Shown here piece by piece: positions 28,119 to 35,964 of a stretch of 64,000 nt of DNA; position 1 is the stretch's first letter; every line of letters starts with the position of its first letter. Made by a program: the position numbers and the translations under genes. Below the pieces are notes generated by a model. It saw only the letters and a program-made list of their open reading frames with translations. It did no database searches and had not been told where the DNA came from. Source of the DNA: an uncultured Gammaproteobacteria bacterium (GTDB lineage: Bacteria > Pseudomonadota > Gammaproteobacteria > Steroidobacterales > Woeseiaceae); contig CALBPI010000062.1 of assembly GCA_937899415.1 (NCBI GenBank), positions 124,001-188,000 on the forward strand. Direction: 5' to 3'.

Positions 28119-28744
28119 CCCGGTTCGGGTAGCGACGCAAATCCGGCGGCACGCAGAGCTTCGGCGACGAAAATCAACGGCAACCCGATCAGCGCTGTGG
28201 GGTCTTCGCTGGCCACGCGGCGAAACAGGCTGATGCCGGCCTGTTCCACCTTGAAGCCACCGGCGCACTGCCAGGGTTCGTCGGCGTTGACGTAGCGCAC
28301 CACGTCCTCGCGCTGCAAAGTGCGAAAGGCGACCGACGTGTGGTCCAGGTGGATTCGAGGGGCCTCAAAACCGTCGTCAAGGACGATCACGGCGGTGTAG
28401 AAGTGGACCTCCTGACCCGACAAGCCCATCAGCATCTCGATGTTGTTCGCGGCGTCCCCGGGTTTGCCCAGGATGCGGCCGGAGCACTCGGCGACCTGAT
28501 CGGAGCCAATCAGCGTCAGCGAACCCGTGGGCGCGCCCAGCCTGCGCCAGACCGCTGCCGCTTTCTCCCGGGCAAGGCGCTGGGATAGCGCCCGTGGCGG
28601 CTCTCCGGGCAGCGGCGTTTCGTCAATATCGGCGGGCTCCACGTCGAACCGACCCGCGATGCGCGCCAGCAGCGCCCTCCGCGCGGCCGAGGCGGAGGCC
28701 AGTACGAGCCGTTTCTGGGGCCTTTGGCTGGCTGTGTCAGGCAT
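28115..28744 (-). CDS. yceF: Maf-family nucleotide pyrophosphatase (YceF-type)
   Basis: A 209-residue Maf protein. LVLASASAARRALLARI is the N-terminal nucleotide-binding signature (usually L-A-S-x-S-x-R-R). DIDETPLPGEPP, a SDQVAE segment with the catalytic Asp, and KPGDAANN follow. The subtype next to yceD and rpmF is usually the 7-methyl-GTP pyrophosphatase YceF, which prevents incorporation of modified nucleotides. The substrate is assigned from context. Its start is 93 bp from the yceD start on the other strand. Confidence 0.87.
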   Translation of the reverse strand: MPDTASQRPQKRLVLASASAARRALLARIAGRFDVEPADIDETPLPGEPPRALSQRLAREKAAAVWRRLGAPTGSLTLIGSDQVAECSGRILGKPGDAANNIEMLMGLSGQEVHFYTAVIVLDDGFEAPRIHLDHTSVAFRTLQREDVVRYVNADEPWQCAGGFKVEQAGISLFRRVASEDPTALIGLPLIFVAEALRAAGFASLPEPG

Positions 28745-28798
28745 CCCGGCGGGCTCCTCGGTCGGGCAACTAAGCGTCTATTTTAGCGTTGTTTTTCT

Positions 28799-28827
28799 TT
28801 GACACGACCTCATCGGCCTCTTATCCT
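28799..28827 (+). promoter_or_regulatory. Strong candidate promoter of the yceD-rpmF-plsX-fabH operon
   Basis: TTGACA (28799-28804) matches the sigma-70 -35 consensus fully. After an ideal 17-bp spacer comes TATCCT (28822-28827), four of six for the -10. Transcription would start near 28834, only about 3 nt before the yceD ATG at 28837, so the mRNA would be nearly leaderless. Confidence 0.6.
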
Positions 28828-28836
28828 TCGCCGGTT

Positions 28837-29415
28837 ATGGCCAGTCAGGCAGCAAACGCAGTCGCCACGGTGGTGCTCAGCGAGGCTGCCGAGCGCCAGG
28901 AGCAGGTCTCGGTGCACTACGGTGCCGCCGAGCTACCGCGGCTTGCCGCGCTTGTGGAAGAGGCGGCAAAAGATGCCGCTGGCGGCGAGGTTATCGCGCC
29001 TGATGTGTGCGCGGTGTTGTCGTTCTCTGAGCACGAGGCGCCGAGCTTCGTTGCGGTCTCGGTTCAGATCAAAGGCGTCTACACCTTGCCGTGTCAGCGC
29101 TGCCTCGAGCTGGTTGCCGTGAACGTGAAGATCGATCAGCAATTGGCTGTGGGTGACGGGCTCGACGGTACGGTGCTCGAAGCGCTGGAGGCCGACTTTG
29201 AACAATGGGACCTCGAGGGCGACTCACTCGCGCTCGTGGAACTGGTGGACGAGCTTGTGATGCTCGATCTGCCACTGGTCGTTGCGCACGCGACGCTTGA
29301 GGACTGTGGTCCGCTGGCAACGCAATTGGCGGGCGATGATGTGGCGGCCGTGAGCCAGCGACCCTTTGCCGGGCTGCAGGCACTCATGGCCGACAACGAC
29401 AAACAGGACAACTGA
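28837..29415 (+). CDS. yceD: YceD-family protein (DUF177), 23S rRNA accumulation factor
   Basis: A 192-residue protein from ATG 28837; the track ORF starts inside the promoter. It has the DUF177 pattern, including [13 protein letters not shown] (a C-x-x-C pair), [18 protein letters not shown] with the conserved acidic helix, and [11 protein letters not shown] at the end. Family work links it to 23S rRNA accumulation and the L32 gene always follows, as here. No Shine-Dalgarno precedes the ATG, which fits the near-leaderless transcript predicted from the promoter. Confidence 0.88.
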   Translation: MASQAANAVATVVLSEAAERQEQVSVHYGAAELPRLAALVEEAAKDAAGGEVIAPDVCAVLSFSEHEAPSFVAVSVQIKGVYTLPCQRCLELVAVNVKIDQQLAVGDGLDGTVLEALEADFEQWDLEGDSLALVELVDELVMLDLPLVVAHATLEDCGPLATQLAGDDVAAVSQRPFAGLQALMADNDKQDN

Positions 29416-29459
29416 GGTGGGCGCCTGGTGCCCGCCGCTACGAAAACCGGAGAACGGAA

Positions 29460-29654
29460 ATGGCAGTACAGAAAAGCAAGCGCACGCCGTCGACGCGCGG
29501 CGCACGTCGTGGACACGACAAGCTCAGCAAGAAGACGCTCTCGATCGAGCCTACGACGGGTGAAACGCACCTGCGCCACCACGTGAGCCCCGACGGCTTC
29601 TACCGCGGCCAGCAGGTGATCGCGGATACCGCCGTCGAGTCCGACGACGAGTAA
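29460..29654 (+). CDS. rpmF: 50S ribosomal protein L32
   Basis: A 64-residue, strongly basic N-terminus: [17 protein letters not shown], the universal start of L32. The [12 protein letters not shown] region closes the family match. A good GGAGAACGG Shine-Dalgarno precedes the ATG. It lies 44 bp after yceD and 67 bp before plsX, with a stem-loop between. No zinc-binding Cys are present, so this is the C-minus type. Confidence 0.96.
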   Translation: MAVQKSKRTPSTRGARRGHDKLSKKTLSIEPTTGETHLRHHVSPDGFYRGQQVIADTAVESDDE

Positions 29655-29664
29655 GCGGCGCACG

Positions 29665-29686
29665 GCCCCGCCCAGCCGGGTGGGGC
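29665..29686 (+). other. Intercistronic stem-loop between rpmF and plsX
   Basis: GCCCCGCCC-AGCC-GGGTGGGGC gives a 9-bp stem with one G-U pair and a 4-nt loop. No U-tract follows. It may trim the amount of downstream lipid-gene mRNA relative to the abundant L32 message, by attenuation or as a processing or stability element. Confidence 0.45.
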
Positions 29687-29721
29687 GCCCGCACTAACGG
29701 ACGCGTTCGAGGCGCTCCGAC

Positions 29722-30753
29722 TTGGCACCGCACGCCCGCGCGTCGATTGACGCGTCGCGACCGGTCCGACTGGCCCTGGATGCCATGAGTGGCGATGAGG
29801 GACCATCGGTCGTGGTTGCGGCTGCCCGCGCCATTACCCAACGCCACCCCCACGTCTCGCTCGACCTTGTTGGCGACCAGCGCGTGCTCGGTGATTTGCT
29901 CGGTGACCAGCCTGAGCGCATCGACATCGTGCACGCAGACCAGGTCGTCACCATGGACGAGCCGCCTGCCGACGCACTGCGGCGCAAGAAGCAGTCGTCG
30001 ATGCGCATCGCCATCAACCGGGTCAAAGAGGGTGAGGCCGCTGCCTGCGTGAGCGCGGGTAACACGGGTGCGCTCATGGCCACGGCCAAATTCGTCCTGA
30101 AGACCGTCAGCGACATCGAGCGGCCGGCCATCATGGCCGAACTGCCGTCGATGGCCGGTGGCGTCTACCTGCTCGACGTCGGTGCCAACGCCAGTTGCTC
30201 GGCCGGCCAGCTCTACCAGTTTGCTGTGATGGGTAGCGTTGTGGCTGCCAACCTTTCTGGCAGCGCCGCGCCGCGCATCGCGCTGCTCAACATCGGCCAG
30301 GAAGACATCAAGGGCAACCCGGTGGTGCGCGAGGCCGCGGCGCTGATCGAGGCCAGCGGCCTCAACTACGTGGGCTTCGTCGAAGGGGATGCCGTCTGCC
30401 AGGGTGGGGTCGACGTCGTTGTCACGGATGGCTTCACGGGCAACGTGGCGCTGAAGACGATGGAAGGGACGGCGACGCTGATCACCCATTTCCTGCGCCA
30501 GTCGTTCCTGCGCTCGCTCTGGTCGCGCCTGCAGGCGCTCGTTGCGCGGCCTTCGCTGAATCACTTGCGCGCCACGCTCGACCCCAGGGCCTATAATGGC
30601 GCCAGTTTCGTGGGCTTGAATGGCATCGTCATCAAGAGCCACGGTGGGGCGGACGCGGTCGCTTTCGAGCATGCGATCGAGACGGCGTTGCTCGAAGTGC
30701 AGGACAATGTGCCCGCGGGAATCGCCCGTTGGCTCTCGAACGAGGCAGCTTGA
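29722..30753 (+). CDS. plsX: Phosphate acyltransferase PlsX
   Basis: A 343-residue peripheral membrane enzyme that converts acyl-ACP to acyl-phosphate for phosphatidic acid synthesis. Family blocks are [47 protein letters not shown] and [13 protein letters not shown]. The start is TTG 29722, with GAGG nine bases upstream; the later Met in LDAMSGD belongs to the conserved core. Its TGA overlaps the fabH ATG by one base (TGATG), so the two are coupled. Confidence 0.95.
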   Translation: MAPHARASIDASRPVRLALDAMSGDEGPSVVVAAARAITQRHPHVSLDLVGDQRVLGDLLGDQPERIDIVHADQVVTMDEPPADALRRKKQSSMRIAINRVKEGEAAACVSAGNTGALMATAKFVLKTVSDIERPAIMAELPSMAGGVYLLDVGANASCSAGQLYQFAVMGSVVAANLSGSAAPRIALLNIGQEDIKGNPVVREAAALIEASGLNYVGFVEGDAVCQGGVDVVVTDGFTGNVALKTMEGTATLITHFLRQSFLRSLWSRLQALVARPSLNHLRATLDPRAYNGASFVGLNGIVIKSHGGADAVAFEHAIETALLEVQDNVPAGIARWLSNEAA

Positions 30754-31718
30754 TGTACGCACGAATCGCCGGAACCGGCAGCTACGCACCCGAGAAGGTG
30801 CTGACCAACGCTGATCTCGAAAAGATGGTCGAGACCAGTGACGAGTGGATTCGTTCGCGCACGGGGATTGAGCGGCGCTGCATCGCGGCCGACGATGAAT
30901 TCACCTCGACGCTGGCCATGCACGCGGCGCGCAATGCCATGGACATGGCCGGGGTGTCTCCTGAGGAGATCGACTTCCTCGTTGTTGGCACGACGACACC
31001 CGATGTGGTGTTCCCCAACGTGGGCTGCCTGATCCAGGAAGACCTGGGTATCCCGGCCTGCCCGTCGTTCAGCGTCGAGGCGGCCTGCACGGGTTTCATT
31101 TACGGCCTGAGTCTGGCCGACCAATACATGCGCAACGGCCAGGCGAAGTGCGCGCTCGTCATCGGCGCCGAGACGTTGTCGCGCATCACGGACTGGACTG
31201 ATCGCAACACCTGTGTGTTGTTTGGCGACGGTGCGGGTGCCGTCGTGCTCAAGGCCGACGACAAGCCCGGCATCGTGTCGACGCACCTGGGTGCCGACGG
31301 GCGCTACCGCCACCTGCTCAAGATGGAAGCAGGTCCGTCCAAACATCTGAACGATGTCGTGAAAGGCGAGGCGTCTATCCAGATGGCCGGCAACGAAGTG
31401 TTCAAGGTGGCGGTGAAGACGCTCGAGCGCATCGTGGATGTCACGCTCGAAGCCAACAACATCGAAAAAGAAGCCATTGACTGGCTCATTCCGCACCAGG
31501 CCAACATCCGCATTATCCAGGCGACGGCCAAGCGCCTCGGCATGTCGATGGATCAGGTCGTTCAGACCGTGCAGGACTACGGCAATACCTCTGCAGCATC
31601 TGTGCCCATGGCGCTCGACGTCGCGGTGCGCGACGGCCGCGTCCAGCCGGGCCAGCTCTTGCTGCTGGAAGCCTTCGGCGGCGGTTTCACCTGGGGCTCG
31701 GCGCTCGTCCGATTCTAA
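30753..31718 (+). CDS. fabH: 3-oxoacyl-ACP synthase III FabH
   Basis: A 321-residue condensing enzyme that starts fatty-acid synthesis from acetyl-CoA and malonyl-ACP. The track ORF starts earlier; ATG 30753 ([14 protein letters not shown]) fits both family and overlap. The catalytic triad is visible: Cys in [11 protein letters not shown], His in [10 protein letters not shown] and Asn in [10 protein letters not shown]. The cluster stops here; fabD, fabG, acpP and fabF, which usually follow, are not in this window. An imperfect GC stem lies just downstream. Confidence 0.96.
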   Translation: MYARIAGTGSYAPEKVLTNADLEKMVETSDEWIRSRTGIERRCIAADDEFTSTLAMHAARNAMDMAGVSPEEIDFLVVGTTTPDVVFPNVGCLIQEDLGIPACPSFSVEAACTGFIYGLSLADQYMRNGQAKCALVIGAETLSRITDWTDRNTCVLFGDGAGAVVLKADDKPGIVSTHLGADGRYRHLLKMEAGPSKHLNDVVKGEASIQMAGNEVFKVAVKTLERIVDVTLEANNIEKEAIDWLIPHQANIRIIQATAKRLGMSMDQVVQTVQDYGNTSAASVPMALDVAVRDGRVQPGQLLLLEAFGGGFTWGSALVRF

Positions 31719-31784
31719 GGTCGGGTTGACGCCGGCGCGCAGCCGGCGGCAGGCTCGGGGCATCACACATCAGGGGTGCCCGAC

Positions 31785-32090
31785 ATGCCCGCTTACATGA
31801 TCGTCACTGCGGTCGTTCACGACCGCGATCGTTTCCTTGCCGACTACGGTGCGCCTGCAGGTGCACTCGTCGAGAAATTCGGCGGACGTTATCTGTTGCG
31901 AGGTCCTGGTGCCGAAAGCCTTGAGGGTGACTTTGGTGACGGCGCGGGTATGGTCATTTCGGAATGGCCCGACAAGGCGGCCGCGCGACGCTTCTGGGAG
32001 TCGCCTGAATACGCCGCGCTCAAGAAAAAGCGCGAAGGGCTCGCCGACTGCCAGGTGTTGTTGATCGAGGCACCGAGCCTCACGGGATGA
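31785..32090 (+). CDS. DUF1330 protein
   Basis: A 101-residue protein from ATG 31785, with CAGGGG about eight bases upstream (GTG 31776 is the track start). The dimeric alpha/beta-barrel DUF1330 pattern is clear: YMIVTAVVHDRDRFLADYGA, then GGRYLLRG and MVISEWPDKAAARRFWESPEYAALK. The biochemical role is unknown. It sits 66 bp after fabH and may be read through from that operon. Confidence 0.85.
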   Translation: MPAYMIVTAVVHDRDRFLADYGAPAGALVEKFGGRYLLRGPGAESLEGDFGDGAGMVISEWPDKAAARRFWESPEYAALKKKREGLADCQVLLIEAPSLTG

Positions 32091-32095
32091 CGCGC

Positions 32096-32638
32096 CTAGA
32101 TCAGCGGGCGCTCGGGCAGGCCCGACCGGTCAGTCTTGCTGCGCCGTGACATGCGCCCGTGCAGCGCCCAGCGCCGTTTCTCGAGCCGCTGCTCGCGAAT
32201 ATCGGTCGGTACCGTCTTGAGCAGGCTCGCGCGGTAACGCGTGAAGTCGCGGTAGGCCTCGATGACGTGTTTGAGCTCCATGAGGAGCAGCTCGATCATG
32301 ATGGCGTCATCGAGCAGACCCAGGCCGGGCACATCATCTGGGATGAGGTCGTCGGGGTCGCAGAAGTAGACGAGGGCGGCGAGGATTTTCTCGCGCTCGC
32401 GCTTGGGCAGTGCCCAGTCCTGATCCTCGAGCATATCGACCATCGCCTCGAGCCGCGGCACGCGCTCGCGCACGAAGTCGGGCGCCTTGCGGGAGTCGAA
32501 TTCGGCCAGCATGGTGCGGGCCGCATCGACGATGTCGACCTCGTCGGCACAGGCGATGGTCTGACGCGCGGCGTGCATGGCGCGACGCAGTGCGTTGATG
32601 TCCTTGCTGGAGATCTTGATCTTGACGACGATCGTCAC
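32096..32638 (-). CDS. YkvA-family protein (DUF1232)
   Basis: A 180-residue protein. The conserved DUF1232 segment is ALVYFCDPDDLIPDDVPGLGLLDDA, usually L-x-Y-x-x-x-P-x-D-x-I-P-D-x-x-P-x-x-G-x-x-D-D. A helical N-terminal half and an Arg-rich C-terminus flank it. The domain often lies near membranes, but its function is unknown. Its start faces the L,D-transpeptidase start, with 78 bp between. Confidence 0.83.
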   Translation of the reverse strand: MTIVVKIKISSKDINALRRAMHAARQTIACADEVDIVDAARTMLAEFDSRKAPDFVRERVPRLEAMVDMLEDQDWALPKREREKILAALVYFCDPDDLIPDDVPGLGLLDDAIMIELLLMELKHVIEAYRDFTRYRASLLKTVPTDIREQRLEKRRWALHGRMSRRSKTDRSGLPERPLI

Positions 32639-32716
32639 GTTGGCGTTGTCCTTGCTGGCGGCCGCTCCGTTAGAATAGCGCGAAGGCTACGTCGCAAGAT
32701 GGCAGGGGTCAACGAG

Positions 32717-33778
32717 ATGCAGAGCACAAAGCGCAGACTGGCGCGGGGCGCCGGGGGGCTTTTGGCCCTGGCGAGCCTTGCGGTTGCCGCGCGCGCCGAG
32801 GTCTTTCCGCTGCCGCCTGAGGGCGACGATGTCATCGGCAGCGTTGCCGTCATCCAAAGCGTAGCCGAAGACACCTTTGTCGACATCGCGCGGCGCCACG
32901 GGCTCGGTTACACGGAGTTGCGGCGGGCCAACCCCGATGTGGACCCCTGGTTGCCAGGTGCCGGTACGCGCATTGTGCTGCCGACCCGGTTTGTACTACC
33001 CGACGCCCCACGGCGCGGCGTGGTGCTCAACCTGCCCGAGTACCGGCTCTACTACTACCCGCCGGCCGTCGACGGGAAGCCACGCACCGTGCACACCTAC
33101 CCCATCAGTATCGGGCGCATGGACTGGGAAACGCCGCTGGGGTCGACGCGTGTCACGGCCAAGGCCGAGCGCCCGACCTGGTACCCGCCAGCTTCGATCC
33201 GCGCAGAGCACGCCGCTGACGGTGATCCGTTGCCCGGTGTCGTGCCGCCGGGTCCCGACAATCCGCTCGGTAACCACGCGTTGCGACTCGGCTTGCCGGG
33301 TTATCTCATTCACGGCACGAACCGTCCCGCGGGCGTTGGTATGCGCGTGACACACGGCTGCATTCGCATGTTCCCCGAGGACATTGCGGTTCTGTTTGGC
33401 ATGTTGCCTGTGGGCACACCCGTGAACATCGTCAATCAGCCCATCAAGTTCGGCTGGGAGCAGGAACAGCTGTTCGTCGAGGCGCACGAGGTGCTGGCGC
33501 GCGTCGCGCCCGATGCAACTGAAGCCGCTGACACAGAAGTCGAGGGCGTGGCTGCCGACGAACGCGCGCCCGCCGATGCCGAAACGACCGTTGCGGCAGC
33601 CGAGGACGATGCACTGACCGTGATGACGCGCGCGTTCGTTGCGGCAACGGCGTCGCGCGAGGCCGTTGCGGACTGGGCCGCCATGGAAGCGGCCGTGGAT
33701 GAGGCACGCGGTATTCCGACGGCGGTCGGGACACCGGCGCCCGAGGCGGCACCGGAATTCCTGACCGTGATGGAGTAA
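32717..33778 (+). CDS. L,D-transpeptidase (YkuD) with N-terminal LysM-like region
   Basis: A 353-residue periplasmic enzyme. ATG 32717 has AGGGG eight bases upstream and opens into a signal peptide (MQSTKRRLARGAGGLLALASL, AARA cleavage). ATG 32699 is an alternative. A LysM-like segment (EDTFVDIARRHGLGYTELRRANP) is followed by the YkuD domain with HGTNRPAGVG and THGCIRMFP holding the catalytic His and Cys. A tail of about 100 Ala/Asp/Glu-rich residues is added. YbiS/ErfK relatives tether Lpp to peptidoglycan; the facing Lpp-type gene makes that role likely here. Confidence 0.88.
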   Translation: MQSTKRRLARGAGGLLALASLAVAARAEVFPLPPEGDDVIGSVAVIQSVAEDTFVDIARRHGLGYTELRRANPDVDPWLPGAGTRIVLPTRFVLPDAPRRGVVLNLPEYRLYYYPPAVDGKPRTVHTYPISIGRMDWETPLGSTRVTAKAERPTWYPPASIRAEHAADGDPLPGVVPPGPDNPLGNHALRLGLPGYLIHGTNRPAGVGMRVTHGCIRMFPEDIAVLFGMLPVGTPVNIVNQPIKFGWEQEQLFVEAHEVLARVAPDATEAADTEVEGVAADERAPADAETTVAAAEDDALTVMTRAFVAATASREAVADWAAMEAAVDEARGIPTAVGTPAPEAAPEFLTVME

Positions 33779-33832
33779 CGCCGCGCCGCTGCGTCGAGGC
33801 CCTGTTTGTCGCCCATTTTTGTCGGGCAATAA

Positions 33833-33867
33833 AAAACGCCGCGCTGGCCAGGCCACCGCGGCGTTTT
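33833..33867. terminator. Bidirectional intrinsic terminator between ldt and lpp
   Basis: AAAACGCCGCG and CGCGGCGTTTT form an 11-bp stem around a 13-nt loop that itself contains TGGCCAGGCCA. A-runs on the left and T-runs on the right make it usable in both directions, ending both the transpeptidase and the lipoprotein transcripts. Confidence 0.85.
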
Positions 33868-33910
33868 CGTGGATGCGTCTAGCGCACCCGTGTCTTCGGT
33901 AACGCGTCCG

Positions 33911-34213
33911 TTACTTCGACATCGACTTCTGGAACATACGCTCCAGACGTTCCGTGTTGGCATCAGCGGCCGACTGGGCCGAGTTTGCCTGCTGCAGGGC
34001 CTGGCTGGCCGTCGACTGCGCGCTGGCAGCCTGCTGTGCAGCACGGTCTGCTGCGGCACGCGCAGCTTCTGCAGCCGATTTGGCAGCAGCAGCGTCAGCT
34101 GCGGCGGCTTCGGCCGTGGCACGTACTTCGTCGATCGAAGTCGTGTTGGCGCAACCGGATGCGAGTCCGAGGACGAGCGCAGCTGCGCCGACTTTCAGAA
34201 CGTTCTTGATCAT
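33911..34213 (-). CDS. Lpp/OprI-like outer-membrane lipoprotein
   Basis: A 100-residue lipoprotein. ATG 34213 is chosen over the track start; it gives MIKNVLKVGAAALVLGLASGC, a signal peptide with a lipobox (LASGC) and no Asp at +2, so outer-membrane sorting by Lol is expected. The mature chain is an Ala-rich heptad coiled coil (AAAKSAAEAARAAADRAAQQAA) like OprI. It ends in a C-terminal Lys (KSMSK), the residue through which Lpp proteins can be joined to peptidoglycan. The facing L,D-transpeptidase is the likely partner. Confidence 0.88.
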   Translation of the reverse strand: MIKNVLKVGAAALVLGLASGCANTTSIDEVRATAEAAAADAAAAKSAAEAARAAADRAAQQAASAQSTASQALQQANSAQSAADANTERLERMFQKSMSK

Positions 34214-34232
34214 TACGAGAAACCCCATTGGT

Positions 34233-34258
34233 TTTTGTACAAAACTGTGTTGCAACAC
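34233..34258. promoter_or_regulatory. Two adjacent 12-bp palindromes upstream of the lpp start
   Basis: TTTTGTACAAAA (34233-34244) and GTGTTGCAACAC (34247-34258) are both perfect, 2 bp apart, and start 20 bp upstream of the lpp ATG. They sit in a rare AT-richer stretch. They could be operators, or leader stems in an abundant, stable mRNA. No clear promoter was identified between them and the ATG. Confidence 0.45.
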
Positions 34259-34433
34259 TGTTGAACCACAGGCCCAAGCCTGAAGTCGGCGTAATGATGC
34301 CAGATATTATGTGGCGGGTTAAGAAATTTGCTGTCTGGCTTTGGCGACAAAAAAACACTGTAGAAGAAGGGAGTTGCGGAGCTTGTCATCAGCGTGTGCA
34401 GGTGGCGATCGCGGGCCGCGCGTAACGATGCCC

Positions 34434-34461
34434 TTGCGCTCCTGAAAGGCCTGTATATAAT
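34434..34461 (+). promoter_or_regulatory. lexA promoter
   Basis: TTGCGC (34434-34439) and a perfect TATAAT (34456-34461) with a 16-bp spacer. The -10 lies entirely within the first SOS box, so LexA binding would block polymerase directly. Confidence 0.7.
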
Positions 34462-34466
34462 CACAG
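34451..34466 (+). promoter_or_regulatory. SOS (LexA) box 1 upstream of lexA
   Basis: CTGTATATAATCACAG fits CTGT-N8-ACAG with an AT-rich core, the Escherichia coli type of LexA site. It covers the -10 of the lexA promoter. Confidence 0.88.
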
Positions 34467-34469
34467 GTG

Positions 34470-34485
34470 CTGAATATCCATACAG
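34470..34485 (+). promoter_or_regulatory. SOS (LexA) box 2 upstream of lexA
   Basis: CTGAATATCCATACAG matches the LexA consensus with one change in the left arm. Its start is 19 bp after that of box 1, close to two helical turns, and it ends 9 bp before the lexA ATG, partly overlapping the ribosome-binding region. Tandem boxes are typical of autoregulated lexA genes. Confidence 0.83.
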
Positions 34486-34494
34486 GTGCGCGCC

Positions 34495-35112
34495 ATGAAT
34501 GAACTCACGCCCCGACAGTCGCAGATTCTCGAGCTGATCCAGGACTTTATCAGCGAGACGGGCATGCCGCCCACACGCGCCGAGATCGCACGCGAGCTGG
34601 GCTTCAAGTCGCCGAACGCGGCTGAGGAGCACCTGCGCGCCCTGCAACGCAAGGGGGTCATTGATCTCATCCCGGGCACCTCACGCGGCATCCAGCTCAA
34701 GGACTCGCTGCGTGACCAGATCGGCCTGCCGCTCATCGGCCGTGTCGCCGCCGGTCACCCGATCCTGGCGCAGCAGAACATCGAGGCCCATTACCGTGTC
34801 GATCCGGCGTTCTTCAGCCCCAAGCCGCACTACCTCCTGCGGGTACACGGTATGAGCATGAAGGACATCGGCATCCTCGATGGCGATCTTGTGGCCGTGC
34901 ACCGCACGCCTGAGGTGCGCAGCCGCCAGGTGGTCGTGGCGCGCGTTGAAGACGAGGTCACGGTCAAACGTTACCGCCAGGAGGGCAGCACCGTCTGGCT
35001 GTTGCCTGAGAACGAAGATTTCGAGCCCATTGAGGTCGACCTCAAGGAACAGTCGCTGGTGATTGAGGGTGTCGTTGTCGGTGTCATTCGCGATGGCGTC
35101 CAGGTCCACTAG
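34495..35112 (+). CDS. lexA: SOS repressor LexA
   Basis: A 205-residue repressor-protease. ATG 34495 ([15 protein letters not shown]) is preferred over GTG 34486. A winged-helix DNA-binding domain occupies residues 1-70 ([26 protein letters not shown]). The Ala-Gly self-cleavage bond is in GRVAAGHP; the catalytic Ser is in [10 protein letters not shown] and the Lys in VTVKRYR. RecA-stimulated cleavage derepresses SOS genes, including its own operon. imuA-imuB-dnaE2 follow, so this gene may control the cassette directly by cotranscription. Confidence 0.96.
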   Translation: MNELTPRQSQILELIQDFISETGMPPTRAEIARELGFKSPNAAEEHLRALQRKGVIDLIPGTSRGIQLKDSLRDQIGLPLIGRVAAGHPILAQQNIEAHYRVDPAFFSPKPHYLLRVHGMSMKDIGILDGDLVAVHRTPEVRSRQVVVARVEDEVTVKRYRQEGSTVWLLPENEDFEPIEVDLKEQSLVIEGVVVGVIRDGVQVH

Positions 35113-35962
35113 GTCCAGCCCGCCAGGGGCGGGTCGCGACACGAAAAAAACTCCGGAAGCTAACGCCGGGGTTTTTTTTTCCCCGGACGATGCCGAAGTC
35201 GGTGATGAGACGGGTGTTGCACCCGGCCTGAACGGCCTGTCCCCCCTGTTCGAGCGCGCCGAACTCTGGCGAGGCACGAACCTGCAGGTCAGTGGCGGCG
35301 CCACCTGCGCGACGGGTTACCCGCAGCTCGACGCTGCGCTGCCGGGCGGCGGCTGGCCCGTGACGGGCCTCACGGAGCTCATGAGCGGCACACCGGGTGT
35401 GGGCGAGTTGCGGCTGCTGATGCCCGCGCTAGCCGCTCTGGCGGCGCGTCAGCCGGGCTGGGTGGTCTGGATTGCCCCGCCGTACCTGCCTAATGCCCCC
35501 GCGTTGCAGCAGTGGGGTCTGCCGCCCGAGCGTGTGTTGCTCATCCATCCCCGTTCGGCCGCCGACGCGGCCTGGGCTGCCGAGCAGGCGCTGGCTTCGG
35601 GTACCTGCATTGCTGTGATGCTCTGGACGGACACGCTCGAGTCCGGGCGTGCGTTTGCCCCCGCGCGACGTCGTGACCCGGCGGCGTTGTCGATGCAACA
35701 GTTCAGTCGTCGGCTGCAGCTGGCCGCGGCCGCGCACCAGTGCTGGGCCGTGTTACTGCGTGCCGCGACAGCGCGGCGGCAGCCTTCCGCTGCGGCACTG
35801 CGGCTGTTCATCGAGGTCGCGTCGGGTCAGCGCAACCTGCATGTCGTGAAAGTGCGGGGCGGTAAGCCCACCGTGATTCCGGCCTTTGACGACGGCGTCG
35901 ATGTCGGCGCGGCCATGTTGCACGAGGCGCTGGGCGCTGCTGACGACAACGGCGTGGCCTGA
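35093..35962 (+). CDS. imuA: ImuA, SOS mutagenesis accessory protein
   Basis: A RecA-like protein of the ImuA/SulA-related type. The conserved part starts at ERAELWRG, then [25 protein letters not shown], and runs to the end. It acts with ImuB and DnaE2 in damage-induced translesion synthesis. The start is uncertain. The only ordinary in-frame start is ATG 35093 inside lexA, which would put the terminator within the coding sequence and add about 45 odd residues. CTG 35228 ([13 protein letters not shown]) gives a family-like 244 residues and overlaps the TGA of a 13-codon upstream ORF (CTGA). I list the canonical start. The gene ends 2 bp before imuB. Confidence 0.85.
   Translation: MASRSTRSSPPGAGRDTKKTPEANAGVFFSPDDAEVGDETGVAPGLNGLSPLFERAELWRGTNLQVSGGATCATGYPQLDAALPGGGWPVTGLTELMSGTPGVGELRLLMPALAALAARQPGWVVWIAPPYLPNAPALQQWGLPPERVLLIHPRSAADAAWAAEQALASGTCIAVMLWTDTLESGRAFAPARRRDPAALSMQQFSRRLQLAAAAHQCWAVLLRAATARRQPSAAALRLFIEVASGQRNLHVVKVRGGKPTVIPAFDDGVDVGAAMLHEALGAADDNGVA
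35119..35133 (+). other. Small hairpin just after lexA
   Basis: CCCGCC-AGG-GGCGGG is a 6-bp GC stem located 7 bp after the lexA stop and 10 bp before the terminator-like hairpin. It may protect the 3' end of lexA mRNA or help pause polymerase. Confidence 0.4.
35144..35180 (+). terminator. Intrinsic terminator after lexA, overlapping an alternative hairpin
   Basis: An A-run, CTCCGG, a 9-nt loop, CCGGGG and nine T residues make a good intrinsic terminator. The right arm CCGGGG can instead pair with CCCCGG at 35181-35186 around the T-run, so the two structures exclude each other. This may set how much SOS transcription reaches imuA. Confidence 0.75.
35190..35231 (+). CDS. Possible 13-residue leader ORF before imuA
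   Basis: ATG 35190 opens [13 protein letters not shown] and stops at TGA 35229-35231, overlapping an in-frame CTG of imuA as CTGA. Such overlaps often couple translation. No clear Shine-Dalgarno is seen, so this is a suggestion only. Confidence 0.25.
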   Translation: MPKSVMRRVLHPA

Positions 35963-35964
35963 GC

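Noticed and set aside
29551-31766. Long minus-strand ORFs (412 and 391 aa) over plsX and fabH
   Set aside because: Antisense shadows; the plus strand encodes complete PlsX and FabH with catalytic residues.
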